A DNA stretch of 64,000 nucleotides from Sporobacter sp963675425 (GTDB taxonomy: Bacteria; Bacillota; Clostridia; Oscillospirales; Oscillospiraceae), in assembly GCA_963675425.1 (NCBI GenBank), contig OY776214.1, positions 2,356,001 to 2,420,000 on the forward strand. The letters are read 5' to 3'. This document shows, in pieces, positions 1-9,088 of this stretch. The notes below the pieces were generated by a model that was given only the letters and a program-made list of their open reading frames with translations, did not search any database and was not told the origin of the DNA. A program made the position numbers and the translations under genes. How positions within the stretch are numbered: the first letter of the stretch is position 1; each line of letters opens with the position of its first letter.

Positions 1-818
1 GATTTTTTATGGCGTTCAACCATCGGGTTTGGCTCAGGAATAGCTGATAAAAGCGATCTGGTATAGGGATGTATAGGATTATTAAAAATCTCGTCCTTTG
101 TTCCGGCTTCCACCAGGTGACCCAGATGAATAACACCTATGTCGTCAGATATATACTTGACCATAGACAGATCGTGAGCAATAAACAGATATGTCAGGTT
201 CCGCTCAATTTGCAGGTCTTTCATCAAATTGACGACCTGTGCCTGAATGGACACGTCAAGAGCTGATATGCATTCGTCAGCTATGATTAGGTCCGGCTCC
301 ATGATAATGGCTCTTGCGATACCCACACGCTGCCGCTGCCCACCGGAAAACATGTGCGGATAGCGACACGCAAACTCGCGAGACAGGCCGACGCGCTCCA
401 ACATTGCACACACTTTTTCCTCGCGCTCAGCTGCGGACTTGCAAAGATGATTGGCGTCGAGCCCTTCGGCGACAATATCAATAATCTTTTTTCGTGGGTT
501 CAGGCTGGCCATGGGGTCCTGAAAAATCATTTGCATCTTCTGTGTAATAAAGCGGCGGGTTTCTTTATTGAGTTTGCCGGCGATTTCCACATTGTTAAAG
601 GTGACGCTGCCGGCGGTCGGGTCGTAGAGCCGAATCAGCGCCCTGCCGATGGTAGATTTACCGCTCCCAGACTCTCCGACCAACCCGAAGGTGCTGCCGC
701 GTCTTATTTTGAAGCTGACACCGTCAACCGCTTTGACCAACTGGTCTCTACTGGGGCAAAAATACTGTTTGAGGGCGTTGACGTCCAAAATGTTTTCTGT
801 ATCTTTATTGGTTTTCAT
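1..818 (-). CDS. Oligopeptide/dipeptide ABC transporter ATP-binding protein (OppF/DppF type), partial at window edge
   Basis: Second ATPase subunit of an oligopeptide/dipeptide/nickel-type importer, hydrolysing ATP at the cytoplasmic face of the permease pair. The reading frame is open from an ATG at 818 to the window edge, so the C-terminus is missing (about 272 codons visible). Visible motifs are Walker A GESGSGKST, signature FSGGQRQR and Walker B LIIADE followed by CISALD, where Cys replaces the usual Pro. The oligopeptide-transporter C-terminal motif HPYT is also present near the edge. The start overlaps the end of the upstream OppD-type gene by 14 nt, so the two are translationally coupled. 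The substrate cannot be told from the sequence. No solute-binding protein of this operon is visible; it may lie beyond the left edge. Confidence 0.9.
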   Translation of the reverse strand, partial: MKTNKDTENILDVNALKQYFCPSRDQLVKAVDGVSFKIRRGSTFGLVGESGSGKSTIGRALIRLYDPTAGSVTFNNVEIAGKLNKETRRFITQKMQMIFQDPMASLNPRKKIIDIVAEGLDANHLCKSAAEREEKVCAMLERVGLSREFACRYPHMFSGGQRQRVGIARAIIMEPDLIIADECISALDVSIQAQVVNLMKDLQIERNLTYLFIAHDLSMVKYISDDIGVIHLGHLVEAGTKDEIFNNPIHPYTRSLLSAIPEPNPMVERHKK

Positions 819-1920
819 CACCGGCACCTCCTAGCTTGACGTTACTGAGTATTTTATCTATTCTCTGACGGAGCGTTTCAGGCATTTCAACCGTCGGTGC
901 GTCAGGATGCCGGAGCCAGGAGGCTACTTCATGGGTATCGGAAATTTTAAAGACCGGCGCCTCCTCCTCAAAGTCAATATTCAGTGCAAAGGTGTTTCGG
1001 ACAGCAAATGCGTCACCCTTGACATGGTGCAAAAGATTGGGGGGCGAGCCCGGGATTGTATAAAGCCGGTCGTCTGCTGTGCTGAGATCCGGCATGGATA
1101 ACAGTAAGCCCCATGTATAGGGATGAGCCGGCTCAAAATAAATCTCATATGCTGTCCCGCGTTCCACAATTTTTCCGGCATACATGACTGCGACATAATC
1201 GGCTACCTTGGCAACGACACCAAGATCATGGGTGATATAGATGACGGAGATATTCCTTTTTTTCTGCAGGGACTGAATCAGCTCGAGAATTTTGGCTTGA
1301 ATTGTCACGTCCAGCGAGGTGGTAGGCTCATCGCAGATAAGAATATCCGGATTGCAGCTGATGGCAATGGCAATAACAACACGCTGCCTCATACCGCCTG
1401 ACAGCTGATGCGGATAGCGCTTCATATTCAGTTCGGGGTTGGTGATGCCGACCTCCCTGAGCAGTTCAACACCCTTTTTCCAAGCCTCTTTTTTGCTTAC
1501 ATTCAAATGGAGCCTTATGCCTTCGGTAAGCTGATACCCAATGGTCAGCAGCGGATTTAACGCTGTCATGGGGTCCTGAAATACCATGGCAATGTGTTTG
1601 CCGTTGATCTCGCTAACCATTTGCTGTTTTGTGTATTTTAGTAAATCAACCGTTTTCTTCTCACCGTGGTCTATATAAGTGAAGATAATTTCACCGTCAT
1701 TGATGATCTGGTTGCTGCTGCGGATGCCCATAACCCCTTTAACCGTTACGGACTTCCCACTGCCGGATTCTCCCACAATAGCCAAAGTTTCACCCTTGCG
1801 CAGGGAAAAGTTAACGCCGCGAATCGCGTTGAGCGGTCCTCTGGAGGTTTCAAAGGATACTGACAGGTTTTTTACTTCAAGAATGGGGTCTCCCATCCGA
1901 ATCTCGTTTTTCTGCTCCAT
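805..1920 (-). CDS. Oligopeptide/dipeptide ABC transporter ATP-binding protein (OppD/DppD type)
   Basis: First ATPase of the importer (371 aa). It has Walker A GESGSGKS, signature LSGGMRQR and Walker B ILICDEP, and the C-terminal oligopeptide-transporter domain with HPYTWGLL. The protein is slightly longer than typical OppD and has an extended C-terminus. The ATG at 1920 is preceded by AGGAGG about 6 nt upstream. It lies 11 nt downstream of the permease gene and overlaps the OppF-type gene. It belongs to a five-gene minus-strand run headed by a MalY/PatB-type C-S lyase, which hints that the cargo could be a sulfur-containing amino acid derivative or peptide; this is inference only. Confidence 0.93.
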   Translation of the reverse strand: MEQKNEIRMGDPILEVKNLSVSFETSRGPLNAIRGVNFSLRKGETLAIVGESGSGKSVTVKGVMGIRSSNQIINDGEIIFTYIDHGEKKTVDLLKYTKQQMVSEINGKHIAMVFQDPMTALNPLLTIGYQLTEGIRLHLNVSKKEAWKKGVELLREVGITNPELNMKRYPHQLSGGMRQRVVIAIAISCNPDILICDEPTTSLDVTIQAKILELIQSLQKKRNISVIYITHDLGVVAKVADYVAVMYAGKIVERGTAYEIYFEPAHPYTWGLLLSMPDLSTADDRLYTIPGSPPNLLHHVKGDAFAVRNTFALNIDFEEEAPVFKISDTHEVASWLRHPDAPTVEMPETLRQRIDKILSNVKLGGAGDENQ

Positions 1921-1931
1921 CTGTATCCTCC

Positions 1932-2924
1932 TTAAACCCTTTTCATGGTTGGATCCAGCGCATCTCTGAGACCGTCGCCGATGATATTGAGCGAGAGCAT
2001 TAAAAGCGCAAAGAAAACAGTCGGAATTGTCAGCTGATAGGAATACAGCAGCATGTTCTGAAAACCGTCATTAATAAGTGACCCCAGAGACGCTTGCGGA
2101 TTTGGAATTCCCAAACCCACGAAGGAGAGGAACGCTTCCATGAAAATAGCTCCCGGTATGGACAGCATGGTCATGACGATAACGGTGCTTAAAAGGTTTG
2201 GGAATATTTCCCTGAACATGATGCGCCATGTCCCAACACCAAGAGTTCTCGATGCCATAACATGCTCTGTTTCTTTAAGCCTTAGAGTGCTTGCGCGAAC
2301 AAGTCTTGCTGTAACGGTCCATTGTGAGATGGCCATGGCAATGATAATGGACATGATGCCCGGATTAAGCACGATGACCAACAATGACACGATGACAAGA
2401 GTCGGAATGCCGGCGATGACTTCGAGAATACGTTGCATCAAGATATCCAGTTTGCCGCCTTTGTAGCCGGAGACAAGGCCATACGTTACGCCAATGATCA
2501 TATTAAGAAGCGCGCTGACAGCGCCAATAAGCAGAGATATCTGCGTGCCCATGCAAAAGCGGGTAAAGAGATCGCGGCCAAGCTTATCGGTTCCAAATAA
2601 AAAATATGAATCGTTAAAGCCCTTGGCCAGATAGATGTCTTCGCCGTTACGCATGCCGTTGAATATCCCGATGTTTTCCAAAAGAGGGATTCTCGGGGGA
2701 AGATTCTGCCGCGCCAATTCAATTCCGTCATAGGTGTAGCCACTCAAAAGCGGGCCGACCAAAGACACGATAATCATGACAATCAAGAAGATAAAGCTGA
2801 TAACAGCGCCCTTGTTTTTCGAGAATACCAGGAGCGTTTCTTTCCATTGGGGGCGGCTTTCATAAACTTCGTCCAGAATGCTGTCGGGGCGTTTTGCAAA
2901 AGCAAACTTATTTAATATATCCAT
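1932..2924 (-). CDS. ABC transporter permease (OppC/DppC type)
   Basis: Inner-membrane permease of the binding-protein-dependent peptide transporter family (330 aa). It has an N-terminal cytoplasmic segment, a first membrane span near residues 38-60, a long extracytoplasmic loop ending in FGTDKLGRDLFTR (the OppC_N hallmark), then five further spans. The EAA-type coupling loop ARTLGVGTWRIMFREIFPN lies near residue 225. It ends with GDGLRDALDP, typical of DppC. A GGGAGGG ribosome binding site precedes the ATG. It abuts the DppB-type gene directly, with 0 nt spacing, so the pair is cotranslated and should form the heterodimeric channel. Confidence 0.93.
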   Translation of the reverse strand: MDILNKFAFAKRPDSILDEVYESRPQWKETLLVFSKNKGAVISFIFLIVMIIVSLVGPLLSGYTYDGIELARQNLPPRIPLLENIGIFNGMRNGEDIYLAKGFNDSYFLFGTDKLGRDLFTRFCMGTQISLLIGAVSALLNMIIGVTYGLVSGYKGGKLDILMQRILEVIAGIPTLVIVSLLVIVLNPGIMSIIIAMAISQWTVTARLVRASTLRLKETEHVMASRTLGVGTWRIMFREIFPNLLSTVIVMTMLSIPGAIFMEAFLSFVGLGIPNPQASLGSLINDGFQNMLLYSYQLTIPTVFFALLMLSLNIIGDGLRDALDPTMKRV

Positions 2925-3860
2925 TTATTTACGCCCTCCCGCCAGTCGGATTCGCGGATCGATAACACCGTATAGAAGATCAACCACGAGCATTGTTCCA
3001 ATAAAAAGCGCGCTAAAAATGAAGGCAAGGGTCAAGACGACATTATAGTCGTTTGTTGTAATCGCGGTGACAAACAGCTTACCGATTCCGGGGATTGAAA
3101 AAATGTTTTCAATAACGGTGCTTCCGGTTAATAACATGATTACCATTGGCGCCATTGCCGTGATTAATGGAACCAGCGTATTCTTCAGTGCGTGCACAAC
3201 GAGAACGCGTTTCCTTGGAACGCCTTTCGTCTCAGCGAGGGTTATGTACTCGCTGCTTAGTACCTCCAGCATTTCGTTTCGAGTAAATCGGGCCGCAATG
3301 GCCATTGGGAAAATTGCCATAGACGCTGTTGCCAATATCGTCGAATATATCGGTTCTTTTGTAGAGTAGGTCAGCGGGAACCATCCAAGTTTAAACGCTA
3401 AGACATAAACCATTCCAAGAGCGAGCACCTGGGCTGGAATACTTGCGCCGATCATTGCGATAAAAGTTGTTAATGTGTCCCAAAAGCCGTTGTGGAAGAT
3501 TGCCGCAACGATTCCCAGAATCACACCTAAGGTCAGCCCGATTGCGGCGGCCGAAAGCCCAATGCGAAGTGTCGTGGGAAATTTGTTTGCAATCAGGCCC
3601 GCTACTGGGTAGTTGGGCTGAATGGAATACGAGACGCCAAAGTCGCCCGACATCATATTCTTGATGTAAAGAAGTATTTGCACGAATATAGGCTTATCCA
3701 ACCCATATTTAGCCTCCACCGCCGCCCTTTGCACATCTGTCATTCGTTCGTTGTTAAACGGCGAGCCCGGCATCAGCTTGAGAAGGCAGAATAGAACTAC
3801 AATTATAACGAGCAATGTAATAGCCGCAATAAAGAGTCTCTTCAAGGTGTACTTGACCAT
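2925..3860 (-). CDS. ABC transporter permease (OppB/DppB type)
   Basis: The other half of the transmembrane channel (311 aa). It starts with a membrane span at residues 8-28 followed by LMPGSPF, the DppB N-terminal hallmark. The coupling loop AETKGVPRKRVLVVHALKN lies around residue 210, and the C-terminus reads VDLLYGVIDPRIRL, as in DppB proteins. A GGAGGG sequence precedes the ATG. The gene follows the C-S lyase gene by 76 nt and precedes the DppC-type gene without a gap. Function is import of peptides or related small molecules together with the two ATPases downstream. Confidence 0.93.
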   Translation of the reverse strand: MVKYTLKRLFIAAITLLVIIVVLFCLLKLMPGSPFNNERMTDVQRAAVEAKYGLDKPIFVQILLYIKNMMSGDFGVSYSIQPNYPVAGLIANKFPTTLRIGLSAAAIGLTLGVILGIVAAIFHNGFWDTLTTFIAMIGASIPAQVLALGMVYVLAFKLGWFPLTYSTKEPIYSTILATASMAIFPMAIAARFTRNEMLEVLSSEYITLAETKGVPRKRVLVVHALKNTLVPLITAMAPMVIMLLTGSTVIENIFSIPGIGKLFVTAITTNDYNVVLTLAFIFSALFIGTMLVVDLLYGVIDPRIRLAGGRK

Positions 3861-3936
3861 AATTTCCCTCCGTTGCTTGAAAACCTTTGTGTTATTGGCA
3901 CTTGCTTAGTACGCAACATTAATTTGTTGCACCGCT

Positions 3937-5124
3937 TCAGCGTTCTTTCAGAGCCAAACTTAGGCGGTGCAGGGCCTCCTGCAGGACGTGTGTCGGGCAA
4001 GCGATATTAATACGTTCAAAGCCCTTCCCGGATTCACCGAACATATATCCCTCATCCAAGAAAAGATAGGCCTTCTTTGTCATGAATTCTTTCATTTCTT
4101 CGTCGTTGTCAAATAGGTTCCGGCAGTCCCACCATTGGAGATAAGTGCCTTCGAGAGGATAGACTTTTATCTCCGGAATATATTCCGCCATGTAGTCTTC
4201 TATAAACCTGGCATTGTGATGGATAAGCTCAATGACTTGATCCAGCCAATCCTCGCACTGTGTATAGGCAATTTCGCAGGCCTTGTATCCGATTGTATTC
4301 AGAGTAAACAGTGCGCTGCTGAACACTTGCTTTGAAAACGTTTCACGCAGTGCGTCGTTTGGAACAAAGATATTGGAGGTTTGAAGCCCGGCCAGCGAAA
4401 AAGCTTTTGACGGCGCTGTGAATATCAGACAGTTTTGCTCCGCTTCCTTTGAAATTGTGGCGTAGACGGTATGTTTATACCCCGGCATGATCAGGTCGTT
4501 ATGTATCTCATCAGAGAGCAAAAGCACATCGTTGGCAAGGCATATTTTCGAAAGCCGTGTGAGTTCCTCCACCGTCCATACACGTCCTACAGGATTATGT
4601 GGACTGCAAAACAATAGCACCTTATTCGCCGGATCCCTTGCCGCTTCTTCAAATTTATCCCAGTCTATCTCATAGTGCATATCATGGTCAATAAGCGGGA
4701 TATCCACGACGGTACGCTGAGACACGTCGATCGACATCTTAAATGGATAGTAAACAGGCGTGAAAATAACGACGCCGTCTCCAGGCTCTGTAAAGGCTTT
4801 TACAGCGTTAAAAAATGCACTGACGACACCGGGGCTTAAGACGTTCCAGCTCATATCCACATCCCAGTTGTGACGCCTTTTCATCCAGCCCCGAACAGCC
4901 TTGTTATAGCTTTCTGTGGGGGATGTGTAGCCAAAGGATACTGTATCAACATCAAGGAATTCCCGAAGCCCTTCCATGATCTGAGGGGCGTTTTTAAACT
5001 CCATATCGGCAACGGAGAACGGGACGATGCCATCGGGGACGTCCGGATTTGCCTTTTTCATGCCACTCCACTTGCTGGATCCAATCTTGCTGCGGTCTAT
5101 AATGTTTTCAAAATCATATATCAT
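3937..5124 (-). CDS. MalY/PatB-type pyridoxal-phosphate aminotransferase / C-S lyase
   Basis: Fold-type I PLP enzyme of the MalY/PatB family, which cleaves C-S bonds of cystathionine-like substrates or acts as an aminotransferase in the cytoplasm. Family marks are the N-terminal MIYDFENIIDR, the DSSKWSG-like region, ADMEF, the SPHNPVGRVW loop, LSDEIHNDL, and the PLP lysine in SKAFSLAGLQ. The frame is open to an ATG at 5202, but the ATG at 5124 is preferred: it gives the canonical N-terminus and has GGAAGG about 8 nt upstream. Length 395 aa is normal for the family. It heads the operon with the peptide-type importer, so the imported compound may be its substrate; that link is inferred from context. 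Confidence 0.9.
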   Translation of the reverse strand: MIYDFENIIDRSKIGSSKWSGMKKANPDVPDGIVPFSVADMEFKNAPQIMEGLREFLDVDTVSFGYTSPTESYNKAVRGWMKRRHNWDVDMSWNVLSPGVVSAFFNAVKAFTEPGDGVVIFTPVYYPFKMSIDVSQRTVVDIPLIDHDMHYEIDWDKFEEAARDPANKVLLFCSPHNPVGRVWTVEELTRLSKICLANDVLLLSDEIHNDLIMPGYKHTVYATISKEAEQNCLIFTAPSKAFSLAGLQTSNIFVPNDALRETFSKQVFSSALFTLNTIGYKACEIAYTQCEDWLDQVIELIHHNARFIEDYMAEYIPEIKVYPLEGTYLQWWDCRNLFDNDEEMKEFMTKKAYLFLDEGYMFGESGKGFERINIACPTHVLQEALHRLSLALKER

Positions 5125-5319
5125 TTTGTATAACCTTCCGGCGTCATATTTTGACGACTTGAAATTAACAAAAGGCGGCAATAGAATCATCTGTGATGAC
5201 ACCCTTGCCGCTCTTTCTTCTATATATTGAGGTTCATCAAATGTAATTCACTCATGTGCCTCATGTTAAATCTATATTAAAAATACCACAGAGGATTTTA
5301 GAATGTAATCCGTAAAAGG

Positions 5320-5347
5320 TTGACTTTTAAGGTGCTGAATTTATACT
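5320..5347 (+). promoter_or_regulatory. Putative sigma-A promoter of the PucR-type gene
   Basis: TTGACT at 5320-5325 and TATACT at 5342-5347 are separated by 16 nt. The predicted transcript start lies about 25 nt upstream of the ATG at 5377, and a GGGAGGT ribosome binding site sits at 5364-5370. It lies in the 250-nt gap between the divergent lyase operon and the regulator gene, the usual place for control of both. Confidence 0.6.
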
Positions 5348-5376
5348 AAGGATATAAATAGCTGGGAGGTCTGGCG

Positions 5377-6933
5377 ATGAGAATCAGTATGTGGATGTTA
5401 TATGATGCGATATCTGCTTCAGTTTGCGATCATAACCTCGGCGATACGGCAGAGACGCGCCTGTTAGAAGGTGTGTTACCCTTTCTGCCCGGAGAATCAG
5501 CGGCGGCGGACCACGTTTATCTGGCGCATATATCAGATTTAGGAAAAGAACGACTGAGCGACGGGGTATCTCTGGTCATCTACGGAGACGGGGACGCGGT
5601 TCAGGCTGACATCGGTAACCAATACATTCGTCTTGAGCCGGAATTGAGCGCCGGTGCATCCTTCAAGCTTGTGCTCAATGCCTTTGAGAAATATAACACC
5701 TGGTATGACAGGCTGCGGCAGGAGCTCATTGGAAAGCCTGATCTGATGCGCATTTGTGAGATAGGCAATGAGCTGCTTGATAATTATATCACGTTGTTTA
5801 ATCCGGAGCACGTTCTCATTGCTTATGCTGATCTGCCTCCACAGATGATCGGTTCGGTATTGGAAAATAAAGGTGGATCTTATTACTCGCTGACGGATAC
5901 TGCTTATAAAGCAATGGTAAGCAGCCCTCAGCATACGGATGACATGAGGGCGGAACACGCGGCGTTTTTCTTTGATCCAATGCGGCAGCTCCGGATTTTG
6001 TACGCTAACGTCGGTCCGGGCAGCTTTGAGTGCCGGCTTTGTATCGGCGAGGAAAAGCGCTTGTTTAAACAGAGCGACGCCCAGCTTTGTGAGGTACTTG
6101 CGGAAGTTCTCCTGACCGCCTTCCAAAATGATCATTTAAGCGGTGCGGGTACCAAAACGAATTTGCGGGATTTGCTCCAGAGTATTCTTAAGGAGTATTC
6201 TGTTGAAAACGTTACACTTGAAAGGAATCTGACAGGGATACAGTGGAGCCGGTACGACAGCTTTATCTGCATGGAGATCGAAAAGATAAACCCGGATAAC
6301 ATGTTCGTTTCCAATGATCGGTATATCTGTTCGAGAATCGAAGAGCTTCTAAATGACGACGCCTGTGCTTTCTTCATGGATGGGAAAATTATCTGTCTTG
6401 CCAGACTGCTGCCTGAGGAGCAGCCTGAACAGGTTGTTGAACGATTGGCCGGTTTCCTGAGGGACAGCATTTTTATCGTCGGCGCCAGTGAAAAATTCAA
6501 GGATATATTGGATATTGGAAACCACTATAAGCAAGCATGCATTGCTGCACAGCTGGGAAGAGTAAAGCGCCCCGACGACTGGTACCACATGTTTGCAAAC
6601 TATGCACTTTTGCACTTTTTCCAGTATGGGACATCCATACTGCCTGCCATTTATTATTGCGACCGAAATGTACAAAAGCTGATGGAGATTACCAATACAA
6701 AGGTTGATTACTGCGAAACGCTGCGGGTTTATCTGGAAAACGACCGTAACCTGCTTCATGCCTCGGCAGCGCTTCATATCCATCGAACCACCCTGTTTTA
6801 TCGCTTAAACCGTATTGATGAGATGATTGACGGCAGCCTGGATGATCCGAACGTACGGCTGCGTATGTTGTTTTCCTTCGAATTGCTTGAGTTGGATAAA
6901 AATCCGCGTAGGTTTGTGGGGGTATTGTCCTGA
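5377..6933 (+). CDS. PucR-family transcriptional regulator
   Basis: A 518-residue regulator with a large N-terminal sensory part and a C-terminal PucR/CdaR-type helix-turn-helix. The HTH is visible as LLHASAALHIHRTTLFYRLNRIDEM at about residues 460-485, matching the family pattern of tissue-specific N-L-x-x-A-A-x-x-L-x-x-H-R-x-T-L-x-Y-R. The middle contains a GGDEF-like-fold CdaR-type domain by position, which I infer rather than see as clear motifs. The gene is divergent from the C-S lyase/importer operon and has its own good promoter, so it probably regulates that operon. PucR/CdaR proteins commonly sense amino-acid, purine or organic-acid catabolites; the ligand here is unknown. Confidence 0.85.
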   Translation: MRISMWMLYDAISASVCDHNLGDTAETRLLEGVLPFLPGESAAADHVYLAHISDLGKERLSDGVSLVIYGDGDAVQADIGNQYIRLEPELSAGASFKLVLNAFEKYNTWYDRLRQELIGKPDLMRICEIGNELLDNYITLFNPEHVLIAYADLPPQMIGSVLENKGGSYYSLTDTAYKAMVSSPQHTDDMRAEHAAFFFDPMRQLRILYANVGPGSFECRLCIGEEKRLFKQSDAQLCEVLAEVLLTAFQNDHLSGAGTKTNLRDLLQSILKEYSVENVTLERNLTGIQWSRYDSFICMEIEKINPDNMFVSNDRYICSRIEELLNDDACAFFMDGKIICLARLLPEEQPEQVVERLAGFLRDSIFIVGASEKFKDILDIGNHYKQACIAAQLGRVKRPDDWYHMFANYALLHFFQYGTSILPAIYYCDRNVQKLMEITNTKVDYCETLRVYLENDRNLLHASAALHIHRTTLFYRLNRIDEMIDGSLDDPNVRLRMLFSFELLELDKNPRRFVGVLS

Positions 6934-7092
6934 CAAACGCGTTGCCCTGACCGAAATAGCTTACGCGAACCTAACGACCTGCAAATCTAGGTTAGGTGCC
7001 ACACAAAACCTTCATATATAAAAGGTATCTGCGAGATATTGCGGACTGGTACGCGTTGGGAACTTATTAACGATATAGGTATGCTCTGGAGT

Positions 7093-7158
7093 GGTGTCTT
7101 GCAGTGCCGCCAAACCCGCACAGTACAAGGAATATTAGCGATTAGAATGTTATTTTGT
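7093..7158 (+). repeat. Relic of an element end (matches 33624-33690)
   Basis: About 66 bp starting GGTGTCTTGCAGT and containing GCCAAACCCGCA, GTACAAGGAATATT and GAATGTTATT agrees with 33624-33690 at roughly nine of ten positions. A weaker version (CCTACAATACCG, GGTACAAGG) lies at 55528-55563. At the two right-hand copies this sequence sits next to the tRNA-Arg 3' fragment. No tRNA fragment is recognisable beside this leftmost copy. Confidence 0.65.
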
Positions 7159-7332
7159 GTTCGCCCGTGTTCGCTGGTTCTTGCTGGTTTCTCAGCTTTT
7201 AATTGGTAAAAAATCTACAAAAAACGAAAAACGACAACAGGACACCTCCCAGTGCCCTGTAAAAGTGTGTTTGTTATCCACATTTCAGAGTGATTTTGCA
7301 GATTGCCGTCCGCATTTGTGCCTTAAAATGCC

Positions 7333-7370
7333 GGGAGTGCCTCAATTTGTTTTGAGACACTCCCTTTTTT
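7333..7370 (+). terminator. Strong rho-independent terminator, no obvious gene upstream
   Basis: GGGAGTGCCTCAA pairs with TTGAGACACTCCC around a short loop and is followed by six T residues. The nearest plus-strand gene, the PucR regulator, ends 400 nt upstream. It may terminate that transcript, or a lost gene or small RNA. Confidence 0.7.
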
Positions 7371-7667
7371 ATATAACATTGATTATGATAGTTGGCTGGT
7401 GGGTTACAAGGTGCGGATAAAACCATTCCGGCTATTGTCTGTCTGCTTGTTCTTGTGGCCATGCTTGGAGTAGCCTAGTCGCACTCAAGCTCCGCTCAGC
7501 GAACGCATATAACTTAAAACAATGGTGACGCCACTTGAAAAACGGTGCCAGCTTGATTATTTCTCTGGTGTTTTACGATTGGGGATTCTTTCTCGTGTCC
7601 GTTTACTCTAGGGCAGTACACATTACAGATGCTATAACTTTTGGTGTGTTTCCATTACGTGGACTTT

Positions 7668-8726
7668 TCATAACGGCTTATTGTCCGGCAAAATAACGGG
7701 ACTTGGGCAGCTTTCTCTATAAGTAAGAATGCATTCGTGTTTTTTTACGTTGCCCTTTCCAATGGCGCCTCTCATCGATTGGTCTATCATCTGGATACAG
7801 TCATAACCCATATCGCTGGTGGGTGGGCAGATGCTAGTAATTGTCGGAGTTATAATCTCGCATGCAGTGTTGTTGCCATAGGAAATTATGAATATATCGC
7901 CTGGTATCGAGCAACCATGATCTGTACAGCACTTAACGAAACCGGCCAGCATTGAATCTCCGGATACAAATACGCCGAAGGGCTCTTTGGCACTTTTTAT
8001 GATCCTTTGCGCGGCGGCGTACCCGCCGTTGAAGTTATTCTCTTCATAAATAGTGTATATGTTTTCATACGGAAGCCCTGCTTTCACGCACGTATCATAA
8101 AATCCGGCATACCTAATACCTGGGTTTTTATGCATGATAAGAGGATTGATACAAGCCATTGAGACCGGAGAATTATTAAGCAGGCATTTTGCGGCTCTTT
8201 GACCAACAGAGTAATTGTCGATATATACCGCATTATAGTTGCCGGTGTCATTATTGAAAAGGACGATGGGCATCTCGGTATTTACCGACTTAAGAAAATC
8301 TTCATCTTCTTCGGAAAGACCTGTAACGACAATCCCCTGATAGATCCCAAGAGAAATTATTTGACTCATTGAAGACAGCGTGCCGGTCTCGTAAGGATGG
8401 ATGGCGAACTCAAAGCCGGGTACACATTCGTTTTTATATCGCATTAATCCTTCAAAAAATTCTTTTAGCGGGCCATGGTCGAAGAAAGCTTCCCAGAATA
8501 TACATACAATTGGATTCTCGACAGCATTACCCATGGCGAGCTTCTTTGCGTAGACATTAGTCCTGTATTTTAGTTCTTTAGCCACAGAGAGAACTTTCGC
8601 CTGTGTATTTTTTGATATTCTGTACTTGTTTCCATTATTGTTGAGGATGATGGAGACGGTGCTGGGCGATACGCCAGCTGCTACGGCTACATCTTTTATT
8701 GTGATGACTTTATTTTTTTTTGCCAT
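7668..8726 (-). CDS. LacI-family transcriptional regulator
   Basis: A 352-residue LacI/GalR-type repressor. The N-terminal HTH and hinge read TIKDVAVAAGVSPSTVSIIL and then AKVLSVAKELKYRTN, the family hallmark at residues 9-55. A periplasmic-binding-protein-like sensor domain fills residues 65-340. It is divergent from the dpp-type operon at 9089, with 362 nt between them containing palindromic operator-like sites. It therefore most likely represses that operon until a ligand binds. The terminal LPDNKPL tail is not conserved in the family. The ligand cannot be predicted. Confidence 0.92.
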   Translation of the reverse strand: MAKKNKVITIKDVAVAAGVSPSTVSIILNNNGNKYRISKNTQAKVLSVAKELKYRTNVYAKKLAMGNAVENPIVCIFWEAFFDHGPLKEFFEGLMRYKNECVPGFEFAIHPYETGTLSSMSQIISLGIYQGIVVTGLSEEDEDFLKSVNTEMPIVLFNNDTGNYNAVYIDNYSVGQRAAKCLLNNSPVSMACINPLIMHKNPGIRYAGFYDTCVKAGLPYENIYTIYEENNFNGGYAAAQRIIKSAKEPFGVFVSGDSMLAGFVKCCTDHGCSIPGDIFIISYGNNTACEIITPTITSICPPTSDMGYDCIQMIDQSMRGAIGKGNVKKHECILTYRESCPSPVILPDNKPL

Positions 8727-8838
8727 AACTCAGACATCCCCTTTGCAGAAATACTAAAACAATTATACATCAATTGCCATTACTTTCAAATAATATTACC
8801 GGAGTTGAATTTGTCCACCCGCGGTAGTGGCAATGGCG

Positions 8839-8858
8839 ATTGCTAAACTTTTAGCAAT
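8839..8858. promoter_or_regulatory. Putative LacI-family operator (perfect palindrome)
   Basis: ATTGCTAAA, a two-base centre CT, then TTTAGCAAT form a perfect inverted repeat of 20 nt. LacI-type repressors bind such palindromes. It lies 113 nt upstream of the regulator's start codon and 231 nt upstream of the importer start. An extra half-site TTTTAGCA follows at 8860. Confidence 0.6.
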
Positions 8859-9019
8859 ATTTTAGCATTATATCGGTCGTTTGTCAAAGTGAAATGCTTA
8901 AATATATTGAAATAATAAACAAAATATTATTTAAGATAATGTTATTATAAACGAAATTGTCAAATATTTAAAATTTACCCTTGAAATATCCGCAGTTTTA
9001 ATTTAACATTTGCTTAATT

Positions 9020-9035
9020 GCAAAATCGTTTTAGC
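9020..9035. promoter_or_regulatory. Second operator-like site near importer start
   Basis: GCAAAA-TCG-TTTTAGC is an imperfect inverted repeat with the same TTTTAGC half-site as the palindrome at 8839. It lies 54 nt upstream of the first importer gene, where a repressor would block transcription directly. Confidence 0.4.
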
Positions 9036-9088
9036 ATCATTTGAAAGTGTGTAGGACCTCACTTTGAACGCCGAAGGGAAATGAGGAT

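Larger units (their letters stand above)
6934..7667 (+). other. Gene-poor stretch with attachment-arm relic and orphan terminator
   Basis: No convincing gene: the short open frames here lack ribosome binding sites and family resemblance. It contains a small inverted repeat (ACCTAAC at 6969-6975 with GTTAGGT at 6991-6997), a 66-bp stretch (7093-7158) matching the sequence beside the tRNA-Arg attachment core at 33.6 kb, and a strong hairpin-plus-T-run at 7333-7370. I read it as the eroded left boundary of the mobile array. Confidence 0.5.
8727..9088. promoter_or_regulatory. Divergent intergenic region between LacI-type regulator and importer operon
   Basis: A 362-nt AT-rich region holding a perfect 20-nt palindrome at 8839-8858 and related half-sites (TTTTAGCA at 8860-8867 and 9029-9036). 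No gene is visible. No promoter stands out clearly enough to place. The importer start at 9089 has AATGAGGAT just upstream as ribosome binding site. Confidence 0.6.
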
